From Novipirellula aureliae (GTDB lineage: Bacteria > Planctomycetota > Planctomycetia > Pirellulales > Pirellulaceae): a stretch of 64,000 nt of DNA. A model generated the notes under the pieces. It was not told where the DNA came from. It saw only the letters and a program-made list of their open reading frames with translations, and did no database searches. The stretch spans positions 1-64,000 of the forward strand of contig NZ_SJPY01000011.1 in the NCBI RefSeq assembly GCF_007860185.1. The letters run 5' to 3'. Shown piece after piece: positions 63,782 through 64,000 of the stretch. The stretch's first letter is position 1, and the number at the start of each line of letters is the position of its first letter. A program made the translations under genes and the position numbers.

Positions 63782-64000
63782 ATGCAATTAAAGGTCATTA
63801 ACCATTCGTCCGGTGACTCATCGTGTGGTACCCCCCCGGACATGTCCCGTCGCCGGTTTTTGGTAGCCACCACTGTCTTGACGGCGGGGCTAAGCGGCAA
63901 ACCGATACTGGCCGCTGACCAACAAGAGAGCTATTCGGACGCGGTGAAGTCGCATGCTTCTTTGCGAGGCTATTGGCGGTTTGACGGTGATCTTGTCGAT
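63782..64000 (+). CDS. Start of a Tat-exported LamG-type protein, cut by the window
   Basis: Seventy-three codons are seen. A twin-arginine signal is present (MSRRRFLVATTVLTAGLSG), beginning at an internal Met at 63842; the upstream ATG at 63782 adds 20 polar residues. After it, SLRGYWRFDGDLVD is the usual opening strand of a concanavalin/LamG domain. The rest lies outside the window. Given its place, another polysaccharide-related protein is likely. Confidence 0.65.
   Translation, partial: MQLKVINHSSGDSSCGTPPDMSRRRFLVATTVLTAGLSGKPILAADQQESYSDAVKSHASLRGYWRFDGDLVD

Overview
The window reads as a chromosomal piece of a planctomycete, probably a marine Pirellulaceae relative of Rhodopirellula. 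The supporting signs are two large polysaccharide-type glycosidases, one intact and one decayed sulfatase, a prepilin-like DUF1559 protein paired with a tiny lipoprotein, a Ser/Thr kinase with PAS domains, several HtrA-like genes, and much family-specific hypothetical material. The assignment is inferred from protein content; no rRNA or tRNA gene was seen.

Positions 1-3320 are a graveyard of mobile and repeat DNA: the 3' end of a REP-associated (RAYT-type) transposase, a diverged tandem copy of its tail, a swarm of short CTCTGTCCCT motifs, a truncated IS110 transposase with an internal stop, an RHS/YD-repeat remnant, and one intact small membrane protein. Then come a glutamate decarboxylase with a membrane partner gene (3.4-5.8 kb), a large secreted arylsulfatase (6.0-8.5 kb), a FadL-type outer-membrane protein, an NtrC-type regulator with its histidine kinase, and an OprP-like porin (9-15.3 kb).

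The most interesting region is 15.3-32.5 kb. A divergent pair of operons encodes a complex related to membrane-bound hydrogenase/complex I: HyfB, HyfC, HyfE and HyfF on the minus strand, and an HTH-PTS IIA protein, a HyfG-like large subunit and a ferredoxin-HyfI fusion on the plus strand. The HyfG-like subunit lacks both NiFe cysteine pairs, so this looks like an Ehr (energy-converting hydrogenase-related) complex and not a hydrogenase. It is followed by DabA (DUF2309, zinc ligands intact), a DabB-like antiporter subunit, a second antiporter-like subunit, and a SulP transporter with STAS and a probable PII-like C-terminal domain. Both plus-strand units are preceded by sequences that fit a sigma-54 promoter. 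Together they suggest a redox- or ion-coupled inorganic-carbon or pH system under nitrogen/PTS-type control.

From 32.5 to 42 kb there are an LRR protein, RNase E/G, a 33-unit array of a 35-bp palindromic repeat, a DUF2344 protein, a permease-less PTS set (ptsI, ptsH, ptsN) with hpf, and agmatine deiminase. From 42.6 to 56.1 kb lie a duplicated parvulin protein, a HEAT-like secreted protein, the Ser/Thr kinase-PAS protein, and a five-gene minus-strand operon combining one catalytically intact HtrA protease, two HtrA homologues without the catalytic triad, an NPCBM-type protein and an AI-2E family membrane protein. The last part (56.1-64 kb) holds an ECF sigma-factor remnant, the DUF1559 pair, a TlpA-like lipoprotein without CxxC, a GH29 fucosidase, a sulfatase remnant, a GH43/GH117-like glycosidase and the start of a Tat-exported LamG-type protein. 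Short in-frame tandem repeats recur in several unrelated genes, and two families of palindromic repeats punctuate the intergenic spaces.
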